A stretch of 64,000 nt of DNA, taken from positions 1,178,001-1,242,000 of the forward strand of contig NC_021500.1 of NCBI RefSeq assembly GCF_000410515.1, read 5' to 3'. The notes under the pieces were generated by a model that was not told the DNA's origin, did not search any database, and worked only from the letters and a program-made list of their open reading frames with translations. Made by a program: the position numbers and the translations under genes. The DNA comes from Enterobacter sp. R4-368 (GTDB taxonomy: Bacteria; Pseudomonadota; Gammaproteobacteria; Enterobacterales; Enterobacteriaceae). Of this stretch, positions 54,168-64,000 are shown piece after piece. The first letter of the stretch is position 1. Every line of letters begins with the position of its first letter.

Positions 54168-54416
54168 GGTATCTCCGGTTTTTTTATATGCAGGGTAGTT
54201 CTTGTGAATAATGCTCGGCGGGTCAGTTGTTACGAAGACGTTACTGCCGACCGAAGTTCACTCTAAAATTCCATTCGTCCGTGTCCGGGTAACGCTCCAG
54301 AAGTTCGCTTTCTTCGATGTTTCAAAGCGCTCACTTGTAGTGAAAGTGATTAATCACCGTTACATCGTGTTTCAGCTTCTAAAACGCTGACATCATAGTC
54401 AGCGCCTTGTTAAGAT

Positions 54417-54436
54417 ACTGTGAATTTACTCACAGA
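54417..54436 (-). promoter_or_regulatory. CRP site between galS and mglB
   Basis: TGTGA at 54419-54423, six bases, TCACA at 54430-54434: a perfect consensus site about 250 bases before the mglB start and close to the galS stop. The E. coli mgl promoter is CRP-dependent; a weaker site may lie nearer the start (54340-54355). Confidence 0.65.
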
Positions 54437-54437
54437 T

Positions 54438-54453
54438 TGAAAACGGTTACATC
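54438..54453 (-). promoter_or_regulatory. GalR/GalS operator-like site near the galS 3' end
   Basis: TTGAAAACGGTTACATC fits the GTGNAANCGNTTNCAC pattern of gal operators, with the central CG. It is adjacent to the perfect CRP site in the mgl upstream region and suits GalS control of mglBAC. Confidence 0.6.
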
Positions 54454-54461
54454 ATCGAAGT

Positions 54462-55487
54462 TTATAAGTTAGTGATCGGTGCCACAGTTTGTCGTGCGGT
54501 CACGGAATGGCGGCGTACCAGCGTCGGCATAAAGCAGTGCGCAGCCTCTGGATCCAGCTTACCTGCGGCCCCCTGCAACGCCAGCTCGGTCGCCAGGCGC
54601 GCCATTGAAGCGACCGGGTAACGCACCGTGGTCAGTTGCGGGTCGGTGTAACGCGCAATGGGAATATCATCGAAACCAATCAGTGATAAATGCTGTGGCA
54701 CCGCAATGCCGTTGTCTTTCAGCGCCGTCAGCGCCCCCGCCGCCATGCTGTCGTTATAGGCGAAGACCGCGGTAAGTTGCAGGTTGCGCCCCAGCAGCTC
54801 AACCATCGCCGCTTCACCGCCCTGCATGTCCGGCGAACCGGTGCCAACCCAGCTATCCGGGGCGTTAATCCCCTGCTCTTCCAGCGCGCGGAACCACCCT
54901 TCGCGGCGCATATCGTTGTCTTCAATCTGGTGGCTGGAGGCCAGATAACCGATGCGCTGATGGCCGTTATTGAGCAGCATGCGCGTGGCCATCACCGCCC
55001 CGCTGACGTTATCAAGGCAGACGCAGCGGTGCGCATAGCCTGGCACCAGCCGGTTGATCAGCACCATGCCGGGGATCTGCTCCATAAAGCCTGTCAGCTC
55101 CTCATCGCTTAGCGCTTTTGAGTGAACAATCAGGGCGTTACAACGCTGGCGAATCAGGACTTCGATGGCGTGACGCTCTTTTTCCGCCTCGTGATAACTG
55201 TTGCCAATCAGCACATATTTTTCGTGCTGCTGCGCAACCGTATCCACCGCTTTCACCAGCGCACCGAAAAAGGCATCAGAGACGTCCATCACCACCACGC
55301 CAATGGTGTCGCTAACCTGCGTCGCCAGCGCCTGAGCGTTGGCATTCGGGCGATAACCCAGCTGGGCGACGGCTTTCATCACCGTTTCGCGCGTTTCCGG
55401 GCTGACCAGCGCGCTGTTATTAAGCACACGGGACACCGTCGCGACAGAGACGCCCGCATGCCGGGCAACGTCACGAATGGTGATCAT
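54462..55487 (-). CDS. galS: GalS, galactose-responsive repressor
   Basis: The 341-residue LacI-family protein has the helix-turn-helix [20 protein letters not shown] at residues 2-21 and a galactose-sensing core. It represses mglBAC and its own gene in the absence of galactose. It sits just upstream of the mgl operon, as in E. coli. Confidence 0.95.
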   Translation of the reverse strand: MITIRDVARHAGVSVATVSRVLNNSALVSPETRETVMKAVAQLGYRPNANAQALATQVSDTIGVVVMDVSDAFFGALVKAVDTVAQQHEKYVLIGNSYHEAEKERHAIEVLIRQRCNALIVHSKALSDEELTGFMEQIPGMVLINRLVPGYAHRCVCLDNVSGAVMATRMLLNNGHQRIGYLASSHQIEDNDMRREGWFRALEEQGINAPDSWVGTGSPDMQGGEAAMVELLGRNLQLTAVFAYNDSMAAGALTALKDNGIAVPQHLSLIGFDDIPIARYTDPQLTTVRYPVASMARLATELALQGAAGKLDPEAAHCFMPTLVRRHSVTARQTVAPITNL

Positions 55488-55575
55488 TTTTACCCACCTT
55501 TTCTGGATTGCGGCAGTTCACAGCCACCCCCTGTGTTAAGTAAGGAGGCTATTCTGGCAGCGAGCAGGCGATTGC

Positions 55576-55612
55576 TACGTGAGTGGCATCACATGAATGG
55601 AAACGGTTACAT
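55576..55612 (-). promoter_or_regulatory. CRP-like site plus GalS operator upstream of galS
   Basis: CGTGA-N6-TCACA at 55578-55593 is one mismatch from the CRP consensus. TGGAAACGGTTACA at 55598-55611 has the central CG and arms of a gal operator. Together they suit CRP activation and self-repression of galS, or act on yeiB. Confidence 0.65.
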
Positions 55613-55642
55613 CCGTTTTGTTAATGATTGTGATCCAGATCG

Positions 55643-56803
55643 TTATCTGGATGTGCGAGCTAATGATGTCCCTGCAGCACGTGCGGTCAATTGCCGCCAT
55701 AGCCATTCCATTGGCCCCTGACGAAAACGCCTGAGCCAGAACAGAGAGAAGAGAATATTTACGGCCCACACCGCCGGCACAAAGGCCAGCAGTTGCAGGC
55801 GGTCGAACTGCATAAACAGCCCGAAACGATTGAATAAGGTGATACAGATTAGCGTTTGCAACAGGTAGTTAGTGAGCGCCATGCGTCCAACGCAGGCAAT
55901 AGCATTGACCAGTTTGTAACCGCAGATCTGCGGCCAGAACCCCCACGCCAGCGCCGCGTAACCCACCGCCTGTAACGGCGCGCCAAGTTCGCGCGGAGCC
56001 TGCAGAAGAAAAGCGCACCAGCGATATGACCAGCCAAGCTGCCACTGGGCAATAATCGCCGGGATGTTGATCAGTAACCCTAAGCCAATCAGCAGCGCCC
56101 CCGTCCGGCGGTAATGGCGCAGGCTGAATTGCCCTTTCAGCCAGCCGCTGCGCATCAGCGCCGCGCCTGTCAGCATCATGCCCGCCAGTTGCCAGCCATA
56201 TTGCGCCCCCAGCGCCAGAAGCGCGTTAGAGAGCATATCCGCACGATTACTGATGGCCTCCCCGATACTGCCGCTGACTCGCCACCAGGTCTCGTACTGC
56301 ACATTCGCCGCATCCGGCAACCAGGAGCGGTTCGGTTGCGAACCGGAAATTCCCCCCAGCAACAACAAAACCGCAATGCCAATCAGGTACAGCACCACAC
56401 CAGTGTTAAACATCGTCTTCACGTTCTGCGCATCTCGCACCATGCGCCAGGCAATCAGCCCCACCAGCCCATAAGCCAGCAGAATATCGCCATCCCAGAA
56501 AAAGAGACCATGAATGAAACCGAGCAGCACCAGCAGCGTCAGGCGCGACTGGATCCAGCGCTTACCGCGCGGCAGCAACATTTGCAGACCCGCACCGAAC
56601 AAAATGGCAAACAGCGAGAGGAATTTCACCTGCGCGAAGAGATCGAGCAGCGCCCAGGTCCAGGCATCCGATGCCGTGATGTCGCCGTACCAGGCAGGGT
56701 TAAGGTAGGCCGCCTTTGGCAAACCAAAGGCGGTGATATTCAGCAAAAGAATACCGAGAATGGCGATGCCACGAATAAAATCCAGCGTGACATTCCTCTC
56801 CAT
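55643..56803 (-). CDS. yeiB: YeiB, DUF418 membrane protein
   Basis: The 386-residue inner-membrane protein has about nine to ten helices and begins MERNVTLDFIRGIAILGILL, the DUF418/DUF1624-type opening related to acyltransferases. The function is unknown. It starts 18 bases after folE and is probably transcribed with it. Confidence 0.93.
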   Translation of the reverse strand: MERNVTLDFIRGIAILGILLLNITAFGLPKAAYLNPAWYGDITASDAWTWALLDLFAQVKFLSLFAILFGAGLQMLLPRGKRWIQSRLTLLVLLGFIHGLFFWDGDILLAYGLVGLIAWRMVRDAQNVKTMFNTGVVLYLIGIAVLLLLGGISGSQPNRSWLPDAANVQYETWWRVSGSIGEAISNRADMLSNALLALGAQYGWQLAGMMLTGAALMRSGWLKGQFSLRHYRRTGALLIGLGLLINIPAIIAQWQLGWSYRWCAFLLQAPRELGAPLQAVGYAALAWGFWPQICGYKLVNAIACVGRMALTNYLLQTLICITLFNRFGLFMQFDRLQLLAFVPAVWAVNILFSLFWLRRFRQGPMEWLWRQLTARAAGTSLARTSR

Positions 56804-56821
56804 GTCGGCGGCTCCAGCGAA

Positions 56822-57487
56822 TTAGTTAGTGTGGCGGACTGCGCGCAGGAACTCCTGGCGGGTATTCTGGCTCGACTTGAACAAGCCACCGAGCGAAGTG
56901 GTCGTCGTCGCGCTGGTCGCGTCGCGGATGCCGCGCGCTTTCACGCAATAATGCACCGCATCAATAGAAACCGCGACATTGTTAGTACCGAGCAGCGTTT
57001 GCAGCGCGGTCAGGATCTGCTGCGTCAGTCGCTCCTGCACCTGCGGGCGCTGCGCAAAAAACTGCACGATACGGTTGATTTTCGACAGGCCAATCACCGA
57101 ATCCTTCGGAATATAGGCAACGGTGGCTTTGCCGTCGATAGTGACAAAATGGTGCTCACAGGTGCTGGTCAGCGTGATATCGCGCACTGTCACCATCTCA
57201 TCGACTTTCATTTTGTTTTCAATGACGGTGATCTTCGGGAAGTTAGCGTAATCGAGGCCGGAGAAGATCTCATCAACATACATTTTGGCGATGCGATGCG
57301 GCGTTTCCATCAGGCTGTCATCATTCAGATCGAGATTCAGCAGTTGCATAATCTCGGTCATATGCCCGGCGATAAGGCGTTTACGGGATTCGTTATCCAT
57401 TTGCACCGGTGGGCGCAGCGGCGTTTCCAGACCACGGGCAACCAGAGCCTCGTGAACGAGCGCCGCTTCTTTACTGAGTGATGACAT
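56822..57487 (-). CDS. folE: GTP cyclohydrolase I
   Basis: The 221-residue enzyme makes dihydroneopterin triphosphate from GTP, the first step of folate synthesis. It shows zinc-binding residues in STCEHHFV (Cys, His) and HYCVKARG (Cys), and the [15 protein letters not shown]-terminal motif. It is almost identical to E. coli FolE. Confidence 0.97.
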   Translation of the reverse strand: MSSLSKEAALVHEALVARGLETPLRPPVQMDNESRKRLIAGHMTEIMQLLNLDLNDDSLMETPHRIAKMYVDEIFSGLDYANFPKITVIENKMKVDEMVTVRDITLTSTCEHHFVTIDGKATVAYIPKDSVIGLSKINRIVQFFAQRPQVQERLTQQILTALQTLLGTNNVAVSIDAVHYCVKARGIRDATSATTTTSLGGLFKSSQNTRQEFLRAVRHTN

Positions 57488-57613
57488 GTTTTTTATTCTC
57501 CTGCAGGTGTGGCGAACTTCGCGTTGTTAACGCAAAGTGAGCGAACATTGTGCGTGAGGTCGCGCACATAATCCAGCCCTGGCGGCGATAATTATTGAAA
57601 TCGCTGCCGCCTT

Positions 57614-58741
57614 TCAGGCCGTGCGTTTCCAGACTAAAAGCCCGCCAATGACCAGGGCAATTGCCGCCACGCCTAGCGCCGGTTCAAGCTGCTGCGTAAG
57701 CCAGGTGGAAAGCGCGGAAGTCATAGGGCCAACCAGTTGCCCCATCGCATAGCCGGTGGTCAATAACCCGGCCATATAACGTGTGTGATTGGGCGCGAGC
57801 TCGCGTCCATACAGCAATGAGAGCTGCACGGCGCAAAGAAATCCGCCGCCCACCAGCAACGCACCGCACACCAGCCCGCTCATCCCCGGCAGCAACCATG
57901 CCGCCAGTACGCCCGCACCCTGCAGCCACAGCACCACCGCCAGCCGCTGATGGCTGTGACCAACGTGGCGCAGCAAAATACTTAGCGCAATCCCCACTAC
58001 CGCTGCGGCACCGAACACCGGCCAGACAAACTGGGCAAACAGGCTGCCAGGAAAGCGCAGCGCCGCCATTTGCGACAGAAACGTCGCCGGTAAGATATAG
58101 CCAAATCCGGCCAGGCTGTAGCTCCAGACCAGCCGTTTAAGATCGGTGGTTAACTGTAGCGGCTGCGGCTTTTCGCCCGGTCGATGCCACTCGCCAGGAC
58201 GCGGTAAATAGCGAGCAATCAACGCCACCAGCAGCAGCGCCAGCACCCCATACACCTGCCAGGCGGATGCAGCGCTTAAGCCTTTTGCCTGGATCGCCAC
58301 CGCCAGCAGACCGCTTAATGCAATGCCCGCACCCGGCCCGGCGAATACCGCGGCACTCAGTCCTGGCTTGCCAGCATGTGCCAGCCGATCGTTGGTCCAG
58401 GCGGCAATCAGCACCATCGCCCAGCCGCTCATTGCGCCAATCACCAGGCGCAACGCGCCGTGAAGCAGCGCGTTATCGGCAAGTGAAGAGAGAAAAGTGA
58501 GTGCCACCGCGCCGCCAATCCCCAGATAGAGACGGACTTCGATATGTCGCTGCGCGCGCATTGCGTCCCAGGCACCAAGCAGATAACCGAGGTAGTTAAT
58601 CGCCGCCACCAGCCCGGCGCTGGTCAGGGTCAGTTGCTCGTCGCGGATCATCAACGGCACCTGCGGCGTGAAGGCAAAACGCCCGATCCCCATCGCGACA
58701 ACCAGCACAATAAATCCACAAAGCGCCACACATTGCGCCAT
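57614..58741 (-). CDS. YbfB/YjiJ-family MFS transporter
   Basis: The 375-residue inner-membrane transporter has about 11-12 helices and belongs to the YbfB/YjiJ group, with GIGRFAFTPQVPLMIRDEQL near the N-terminus. The start at 58741 (MAQCVALC) has GGGGG before it. Its substrate is unknown. It is divergent from yeiG and is not in this place in E. coli K-12. Confidence 0.85.
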   Translation of the reverse strand: MAQCVALCGFIVLVVAMGIGRFAFTPQVPLMIRDEQLTLTSAGLVAAINYLGYLLGAWDAMRAQRHIEVRLYLGIGGAVALTFLSSLADNALLHGALRLVIGAMSGWAMVLIAAWTNDRLAHAGKPGLSAAVFAGPGAGIALSGLLAVAIQAKGLSAASAWQVYGVLALLLVALIARYLPRPGEWHRPGEKPQPLQLTTDLKRLVWSYSLAGFGYILPATFLSQMAALRFPGSLFAQFVWPVFGAAAVVGIALSILLRHVGHSHQRLAVVLWLQGAGVLAAWLLPGMSGLVCGALLVGGGFLCAVQLSLLYGRELAPNHTRYMAGLLTTGYAMGQLVGPMTSALSTWLTQQLEPALGVAAIALVIGGLLVWKRTA

Positions 58742-58891
58742 TAGCGCCCCCAAATGTTAACGTAAAGTTATGTTTATGATGCAGTATGTTGCGTTTATGC
58801 GGAAGTGAAAGTTACTCGCAGCAAAGGGAATAGCCTGTATGATGACAAGAAGTCACCTTACTTTGTCTGTAAAAATTCTAAGGAGCCCCGC

Positions 58892-59728
58892 ATGGAAATG
58901 CTTGAAGAGCACCGCTGTTTTGAAGGCTGGCAACAGCGCTGGCGCCACGACTCCGCCGTACTGAACTGCACGATGACCTTTAGCATCTTCTTACCGCCGC
59001 AATACAGCGCAACACCGCCGCCGGTGCTGTACTGGCTCTCCGGTCTCACCTGTAATGACGAAAACTTCACCACCAAAGCCGGTGCGCAACGCGTAGCCGC
59101 AGAGTTAGGCATTGTGCTGGTGATGCCGGATACCAGCCCTCGCGGTGACGATGTCGCAGATGCAGAGAGCTATGACCTCGGCAAAGGCGCAGGTTTTTAC
59201 CTCAACGCCACCGAGCAGCCGTGGGTGGCGCATTATCGTATGTATAATTACCTGCGCGATGAATTACCGACGCTTATCCAGTCGCAATTTAACGTCAGCG
59301 ACCGCTGCGCTATCAGTGGTCATTCGATGGGCGGCCACGGCGCGTTGATCATGGCGCTGAAAAACCCCGGCCGTTATACCAGCGTTTCCGCCTTTGCACC
59401 GATAGTGAACCCGATGCAGGTGCCGTGGGGGCAAAAAGCGTTTCGCGCTTATCTGGGCGAGGATGCGCAACAATGGCGTGAATGGGATAGCTGCGCGCTG
59501 ATGCTGGAAAGCAACGAAACTGACGCGATCCCAACACTTATCGATCAGGGAGATAATGATCAGTTCCTGGCCGATCAACTCCAGCCCGCGCGGCTTGCGG
59601 AAGTGGCACGGCAAAAATCCTGGCCGCTGACGCTGCGCATCCAGTCCGGCTACGATCACAGTTACTTTTTTATTGCTGCGTTTATTGAAGATCATCTGCG
59701 CTTCCATGCGCAGCATCTGCTGAAATAG
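58892..59728 (+). CDS. yeiG: YeiG, S-formylglutathione hydrolase
   Basis: The 278-residue esterase splits S-formylglutathione into formate and glutathione in formaldehyde detoxification. The catalytic Ser is in [14 protein letters not shown], with [13 protein letters not shown] and [16 protein letters not shown] supplying the fold and the catalytic His. The start at 58892 has AAGGAG before it and matches the E. coli length of 278; the upstream in-frame ATG is not supported. Confidence 0.94.
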   Translation: MEMLEEHRCFEGWQQRWRHDSAVLNCTMTFSIFLPPQYSATPPPVLYWLSGLTCNDENFTTKAGAQRVAAELGIVLVMPDTSPRGDDVADAESYDLGKGAGFYLNATEQPWVAHYRMYNYLRDELPTLIQSQFNVSDRCAISGHSMGGHGALIMALKNPGRYTSVSAFAPIVNPMQVPWGQKAFRAYLGEDAQQWREWDSCALMLESNETDAIPTLIDQGDNDQFLADQLQPARLAEVARQKSWPLTLRIQSGYDHSYFFIAAFIEDHLRFHAQHLLK

Positions 59729-59735
59729 CGGGAGT

Positions 59736-59758
59736 CCCGGCGGCGTCCTGCTGCCGGG
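59736..59758 (+). terminator. hairpin after yeiG
   Basis: CCCGGCGGC pairs with GCTGCCGGG, with one wobble or mismatch, around five bases; CTTTCC follows. It sits eight bases after the yeiG stop. Confidence 0.6.
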
Positions 59759-59767
59759 CTTTCCATA

Positions 59768-61747
59768 TCAGAAGCGGTAATCCAGCGCCATAAAGTAGCG
59801 GCGGCCATCTTCGTTGTAGCTGTAATCGTCGCGGCTGAGATCCTTATCACCAAGGTTAAGCACACCCGCGCGCAGCTTGACGTTTTTTGTCGCCTGCCAT
59901 GCGCCGCCCACATTCCAGATAACGTAGCCACCCGGTGTTACGCCCTGCGATACGGCGCGTTTTTCCCCGCTGTAGTTGGCAGAAACATAGAATGACCAGT
60001 CCTGCGTGGCTTGCCAGTCCAGCGTGCCGTTGGCGGTATGGAACGGCAGATCCTGCAACGGTTTGTTGCCGCCACCGCTCAGGTTGCGTCCATCGTTATA
60101 GGTGTAATTCAGCGTCAGCTTCCACGCTTCATCAAACGGGATTTTCACCTCGGTTTCCACACCCTGAATCCGCGCTTTATCAACGTTGTAGTAACGGAAT
60201 ACCGGCACCAATACGCCGCTGGCATTACGCTCAAAACCGACGAAGTTAGCGTAACCCGGTGCTTCGCTCAGGCTCGACGTACGGCTGATATTGATCATAT
60301 CGTCGATATTGTTCTGGAACGCCGTTACGCTGCCCTGCACGCCTTCCAGCCAGCCCTCTTCCCCGCTGTAATAAAGCCCCAGTTCAAAACTTTCGCTGGT
60401 CTCTGGTTTTAGCTCCGGGCTGCCAACAATGCGGCAACCGCCCCGGCAGGAGTTGGTGGCCCAGTCCGGGCTGAGCTGCAACAGAGAAGGCGCTTTAAAT
60501 GCCGTCGCCCAACCGCCTTTCACGGTCAGCGTATCGGTGGCGCTGTAAACCAGGTAAGCACGCGGACTCCAGTGATCGCCATAGGTGTCGTGGTCATCCA
60601 TACGGACACCGGTGGTCAGCGCCAACGGCTCGAAAATACGCCACTCATCTTCAACAAACAGCGCGTACTGGCTGGTCGAGGTTTTGCTGCTGTCGCCGCC
60701 GGTCAGGTTAACAGGATCTTTTAACTTGTCGTGGCGCCACTCGCCACCCAGTGTAACGAGCTGATTATATTGCCCCAGCGGCAGCACCACTTTGCCGTCG
60801 AGCGTGTTGCTTTCCGAACGAATTGTGCTGCTGTTACCCGGATTTTTGTTATCGATCTGTTCACCGTAGAAACGTAGTTCACTGTTTACCTCACCCCAGC
60901 GGCCATTGTGCGCCAGCGAGTAGTTTTGCCGGTCAAGGCGGTTTTTATCCAGTGAATCAGAGTTCCTGTCCTGGCGGTCGTAGCCATATCCGGCGGTAAA
61001 ATCGTGATCGTCGGTTGGCGTCCAGGCAAACTCAACGTTGCCATCACGGCTGGTGAAACCTTCAATACGCGGCGATTGGCCGCTGGCATCCGTTTTAGAA
61101 CTCTGCTGGCCATCTTTTTCGCGTTTCGCCACGCTACCAAAGGCTTTCAGCCCAAGCACCCCATCTATCAGCGGGCCGCTGGTGTAGAACTGACCGTTCC
61201 AGGTATCGCCGCGATCGCGATGCTGCTGAACCGTGCTATCCGCAGTAATCGTGCCCGTCCAGCGCTGGCCGATTTTTTTAGTGATGATGTTCACCACGCC
61301 ACCAAGGGCGTCCGAACCGTACAGGGAAGACATCGGGCCGCGCACCACTTCAATGCGCTCAATGGCATCGACCGGGATCCAGTTAAGGTCAAAATCGTTA
61401 TGGCGGAAAACCGCATTACGGGAGTTGACGCGCTTACCGTCAATCAGGATCAGCGTGTAGCTACTGTTGAGGCCACGCAGGCTGACGCCTTTACGGTTGT
61501 CCCCTTCGTTGGTGAGCTGAACGCCAGGCACCTCTTTCAGCACATCTTTCAGGTTTTGCACCGGCTTGCGCTGCAAATCGTCCTGGGTGATCACGCTGAT
61601 ACTGGCGGGTGCGTCTTTCAGGTTCTGCTCCGTTGCCGACGCGGTAACCACCAGCGTTTCGCCATTCTCTACGGCCATTACCGGCAGCGCTAAAGAAAGT
61701 GCGGACGCGCAGAGGCCTCCCCGGACGATGGGATTCAAGGTAAACAT
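59768..61747 (-). CDS. cirA: CirA, TonB-dependent catecholate siderophore receptor
   Basis: The 659-residue outer-membrane receptor takes up iron-charged catecholates and serves as colicin I receptor in E. coli. A signal peptide is followed by the TonB box (ETLVVTASA), a plug with [20 protein letters not shown], and a 22-strand barrel ending YFMALDYRF. The start at 61747 (MFTLNPIV) matches E. coli. A Fur box lies upstream. Confidence 0.96.
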   Translation of the reverse strand: MFTLNPIVRGGLCASALSLALPVMAVENGETLVVTASATEQNLKDAPASISVITQDDLQRKPVQNLKDVLKEVPGVQLTNEGDNRKGVSLRGLNSSYTLILIDGKRVNSRNAVFRHNDFDLNWIPVDAIERIEVVRGPMSSLYGSDALGGVVNIITKKIGQRWTGTITADSTVQQHRDRGDTWNGQFYTSGPLIDGVLGLKAFGSVAKREKDGQQSSKTDASGQSPRIEGFTSRDGNVEFAWTPTDDHDFTAGYGYDRQDRNSDSLDKNRLDRQNYSLAHNGRWGEVNSELRFYGEQIDNKNPGNSSTIRSESNTLDGKVVLPLGQYNQLVTLGGEWRHDKLKDPVNLTGGDSSKTSTSQYALFVEDEWRIFEPLALTTGVRMDDHDTYGDHWSPRAYLVYSATDTLTVKGGWATAFKAPSLLQLSPDWATNSCRGGCRIVGSPELKPETSESFELGLYYSGEEGWLEGVQGSVTAFQNNIDDMINISRTSSLSEAPGYANFVGFERNASGVLVPVFRYYNVDKARIQGVETEVKIPFDEAWKLTLNYTYNDGRNLSGGGNKPLQDLPFHTANGTLDWQATQDWSFYVSANYSGEKRAVSQGVTPGGYVIWNVGGAWQATKNVKLRAGVLNLGDKDLSRDDYSYNEDGRRYFMALDYRF

Positions 61748-61910
61748 TCCATAACTCCATGAGGTAAAAACAAAAAATTGCGAGGAATAGTGCTCACACA
61801 CTGCCAAACACGTCAGCGTTACATTGACCCTGACAAGGAAATTATTGGCCTTCGGGCGCAGAAAGCCCGGGCAGACACCCTTTTTATTCAGGCACTTACA
61901 TTAATTTAAG

Positions 61911-61929
61911 TGATAATGATTATCAATTG
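61911..61929 (-). promoter_or_regulatory. Fur box of cirA
   Basis: TGATAATGATTATCAATTG matches the GATAATGATAATCATTATC consensus at most positions. It lies about 170 bases before the cirA start, as expected for iron-repressed cirA. Confidence 0.8.
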
Positions 61930-61989
61930 CGTTAAATTAAAGTTATGTAAATTATCGCAGCGGGAGGGAATGTTGGCAGGGGCAAAAAA

Positions 61990-62009
61990 AGCCCTCCATA
62001 CAGAGGGCT
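61990..62009 (-). terminator. intrinsic terminator of lysP
   Basis: AGCCCTC pairs with GAGGGCT around six bases; on the minus strand TTTTTTT follows. It is 12 bases past the lysP stop. Confidence 0.9.
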
Positions 62010-62020
62010 AAAGAGTGAAT

Positions 62021-63490
62021 TTATTTCGTGAAACGTTCCGGGAACTCCATTTCACTATAACGCACGAAACGGGTTCCTTTGGAAAATTTATAGCCTAACC
62101 AGATAATAAGGAACAGCGGGATACCGATATACGTCGCCGCAACGGCGCCCCAGTCAATGCTGTCGGCCAGGAAAGCCTGATAGTTCTGCCCAAGCGTGAT
62201 GATGAGGCACAAAGCGAAGGCGAAAATCGGCCCCAGCGGGAAGAAACCCGAACGGTACGGCAGGTTATCCAGCGAATGCCCCTGCGCGACATAGCCACGG
62301 CGAAAACGGTAGTGGCTAATGGCAATCCCCAGCCAGGCAATAAAACCAGTCATACCGGAGGTGTTCAGCAACCATAAATACACGGTCTGGTTGCCAAACA
62401 TTGAGGTCAGGAAGCACAGCGCGGCAATCACCGTGGTGGCATACAGCGCGTTACGCGGCACGCCGCCTTTCGATAATTTCGCGAAAATGCGCGGCGCTTT
62501 GCCGTCACACGCCAGCGTGTAGAGCATACGCGTGGAAGCGTACATACCCGAGTTCCCCGCCGACAGCACCGCCGTCAGGATCACCGCGTTCATCACCGCC
62601 GCCGCCGAGAGCAGACCCGCATGCTCGAATACCAGCGTGAACGGGCTGACGCTGATATCTTTCACGTCGTTGCGCAGCAGGCTCGGATCGGTGTACGGAA
62701 TAATCAGGCTGATAATTAAAATCGCAAACACATAGAACAGCAGAATACGCCAGAACACCTGGCGCACCGCGCGCGGGATGTTCTTCTCCGGATCTTCCGA
62801 TTCCCCCGCCGCGATACCAATCAGCTCAGTCCCCTGGAAAGAGAAACCGACAATCATTGCCACACCGATCATGGCGGAAAAACCACCGGCAAATGGCGCA
62901 TCGCCAATCGTCCAGTTGCTCCAGCCCGCCGGTTTTTCCCCCTGGAAAATACCGACAATCATCATCACACCAACAATGATGAAGATAATGACGGTGGCGA
63001 CTTTGATCAGCGAGAACCAATACTCCGCTTCACCAAAGCCTTTCACTGAGATGTAGTTAAGCAGGAAAATCACCGCGAGGAACAGCGCGCTCCAGATCCA
63101 GCCTGGCGTGTCCGGGAACCACCAGGTCATGACTAATTGCGACGCCACAAGGTCTACGGCTATGGTCACCGCCCAGTTGTACCAGTAGTTCCAGCCCAGC
63201 GCGAAGCCGAAACCCTCTTCAACATATTTTTGACCATAGGTGGAGAACGAACCGGAAACCGGCATAAACGCCGCCAGTTCACCGAGGCTGGTCATCAGGA
63301 AATAGACCATCAGGCCAATCAGAATATAGGAGAACAACGCGCCGCCGGGGCCCGCTGAAGAAATGGTCGCCCCTGATGCGACAAACAAACCTGTACCGAT
63401 GGAACCGCCAATGGCGATCATCGTCAGATGACGCGCTTTGAGTTCTCGACGAAGCGTGGGCGCTTCTGTGGTTTTAGTTTCGGAAACCAT
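62021..63490 (-). CDS. lysP: LysP, lysine permease
   Basis: The 489-residue APC-superfamily permease has 12 helices and begins MVSETKTTEAPTLRREL. It shows the APC motif GGSIGTGLFVASGATIS. It brings lysine in with protons and in E. coli also works as a co-sensor for CadC. Position beside cirA matches E. coli. Confidence 0.95.
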   Translation of the reverse strand: MVSETKTTEAPTLRRELKARHLTMIAIGGSIGTGLFVASGATISSAGPGGALFSYILIGLMVYFLMTSLGELAAFMPVSGSFSTYGQKYVEEGFGFALGWNYWYNWAVTIAVDLVASQLVMTWWFPDTPGWIWSALFLAVIFLLNYISVKGFGEAEYWFSLIKVATVIIFIIVGVMMIVGIFQGEKPAGWSNWTIGDAPFAGGFSAMIGVAMIVGFSFQGTELIGIAAGESEDPEKNIPRAVRQVFWRILLFYVFAILIISLIIPYTDPSLLRNDVKDISVSPFTLVFEHAGLLSAAAVMNAVILTAVLSAGNSGMYASTRMLYTLACDGKAPRIFAKLSKGGVPRNALYATTVIAALCFLTSMFGNQTVYLWLLNTSGMTGFIAWLGIAISHYRFRRGYVAQGHSLDNLPYRSGFFPLGPIFAFALCLIITLGQNYQAFLADSIDWGAVAATYIGIPLFLIIWLGYKFSKGTRFVRYSEMEFPERFTK

Positions 63491-63643
63491 AAGAAAATGC
63501 TATCCATCCAAAAAATGAGGCGCGATTGTAGCAAACGAAACGCAGGCCTTCCGGCATAAAACGCCTCTTATTAGAGACCTTCATGATCGGCAACGGATTA
63601 TAAGTAAAGCAGTGAATGGACGATGTTGCGAGGCGGTAAATAA

Positions 63644-63665
63644 GCTCCCGCGCGGATACGGGAGC
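63644..63665 (-). terminator. hairpin after the amino-acid ABC ATPase gene
   Basis: GCTCCCG pairs with CGGGAGC around eight bases, eight bases past the ATPase stop; TTATTT follows on the minus strand. Confidence 0.65.
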
Positions 63666-63672
63666 AGAAAGA

Positions 63673-64000
63673 TCAATTCAGACCGCGTACCGAGGCGATA
63701 AACTGCTGCAGTTCCGGTGTTTTCGGCTGCGCGAAAAAGTCCTTGCTGTCACCCTGCTCCCAGACTTTTCCCTGATGCATAAACACGACGCGGTCACCCA
63801 CTTCGCGGGCAAAGTTCATTTCATGGGTCACCAGAATCAGCGTCATCCCTTCACGAGCAAGCTGCTCCAGCACGCGCAGCACCTCACCGACCAGTTCCGG
63901 GTCCAGTGCCGAGGTGATTTCATCACACAGCAGCACTTTCGGTTTCATCGCCAGCGCACGGGCAATCGCCACGCGTTGCTGCTGACCACCGGAAAGATTG
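63673..64000 (-). CDS. amino-acid ABC transporter ATPase (3' part, cut by the window edge)
   Basis: The frame is open to the right edge and ends at 63673. The visible part has the ABC signature [17 protein letters not shown], Walker B VLLCDEITSALDPELVGEV and the H-loop VTHEMNFAREVGDRVVFM. These are typical of GlnQ/HisP/YecC-type polar amino-acid transporters. The stop is followed by a hairpin. The partner permease and binding protein should lie to the right, outside the window. Confidence 0.9.
   Translation of the reverse strand, partial: NLSGGQQQRVAIARALAMKPKVLLCDEITSALDPELVGEVLRVLEQLAREGMTLILVTHEMNFAREVGDRVVFMHQGKVWEQGDSKDFFAQPKTPELQQFIASVRGLN

Noticed and set aside
54319..54360. second CRP site in front of mglB
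   Set aside because: The GTGATTAATCAC core has the wrong spacing for the TGTGA-N6-TCACA pattern, so it was mentioned only as a weak possibility beside the perfect site at 54417.
56114..57481. 455-codon open frame on the plus strand
   Set aside because: It lies antisense across both yeiB and folE, which are conserved and complete. High-GC codon use on the minus strand leaves this frame open by chance, and the translation has no family character.

Overview
The window is chromosomal DNA of an enterobacterium (Enterobacteriaceae, not Escherichia itself; perhaps Kosakonia, Klebsiella, Enterobacter or a relative). From about 22.6 kb to 63.5 kb the gene order follows the E. coli block mrp-metG-yehRS-btsRS-mlrA-yohO-yehWXY-osmF-bglX-dld-pbpG-yohCDF-yohP-dusC-yohJK-cdd-sanA-mglCAB-galS-yeiB-folE-yeiG-cirA-lysP almost gene for gene. 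Many start sites and protein lengths match the E. coli ones. The genus call is inference from gene content only.

Layout. (1) 1-3.4 kb is an AT-rich, decayed accessory patch. It holds the tail of a possible outer-membrane receptor, a degraded TPP-riboswitch-like sequence, a short Wzz-like protein with a 30-residue membrane ORF just upstream, a broken chemotaxis receptor and a broken tyrosine integrase. A nearly perfect thiM-type TPP riboswitch stands at its right edge with no thiM or thiD behind it. (2) 3.5-8.5 kb is a large autotransporter adhesin with a proline-rich linker. (3) 9.0-20.5 kb is a galactan-use locus: a LacI-type repressor, a maltoporin-like porin, a binding protein and two permeases, a GH53 endo-galactanase, a GH42 beta-galactosidase, a stand-alone PTS EIIB domain behind an intrinsic terminator, and a divergent ATPase. 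Galactan is cut in the periplasm, imported by the ABC transporter and hydrolysed to galactose in the cytoplasm. (4) 20.6-22.6 kb carries an MDR oxidoreductase, a lone rcnB and a GNAT enzyme. (5) 22.6-43 kb is the conserved core: metG, the BtsSR pyruvate-sensing pair, the curli regulator mlrA, the YehZYXW/OsmU-type ABC system, bglX, dld, pbpG and small membrane proteins. (6) 43-45.4 kb is a metallo-hydrolase with a divergent LysR regulator and a gene remnant, where E. coli K-12 has mdtQ. (7) 45.4-63.5 kb is core again: dusC, yohJK, cdd, sanA, the mgl galactose transporter with galS, folE, yeiG, the Fur-controlled cirA and lysP. Two small uncharacterised genes sit between sanA and mgl. The window ends inside an amino-acid ABC ATPase gene.

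Galactose release by the galactan locus and high-affinity galactose uptake by mglBAC lie about 35 kb apart. Both regulatory regions contain CRP-like sites, so both may be relieved by the same carbon signal. The items most worth a second look are the orphan riboswitch and its degraded partner, the small membrane ORF with the Wzz-like gene, the EIIB domain inside an ABC-type galactan operon, the repeated TTGTTATAC operators, and an 11-bp inverted repeat that could mask the ribosome site of the acetyltransferase gene at 39051.
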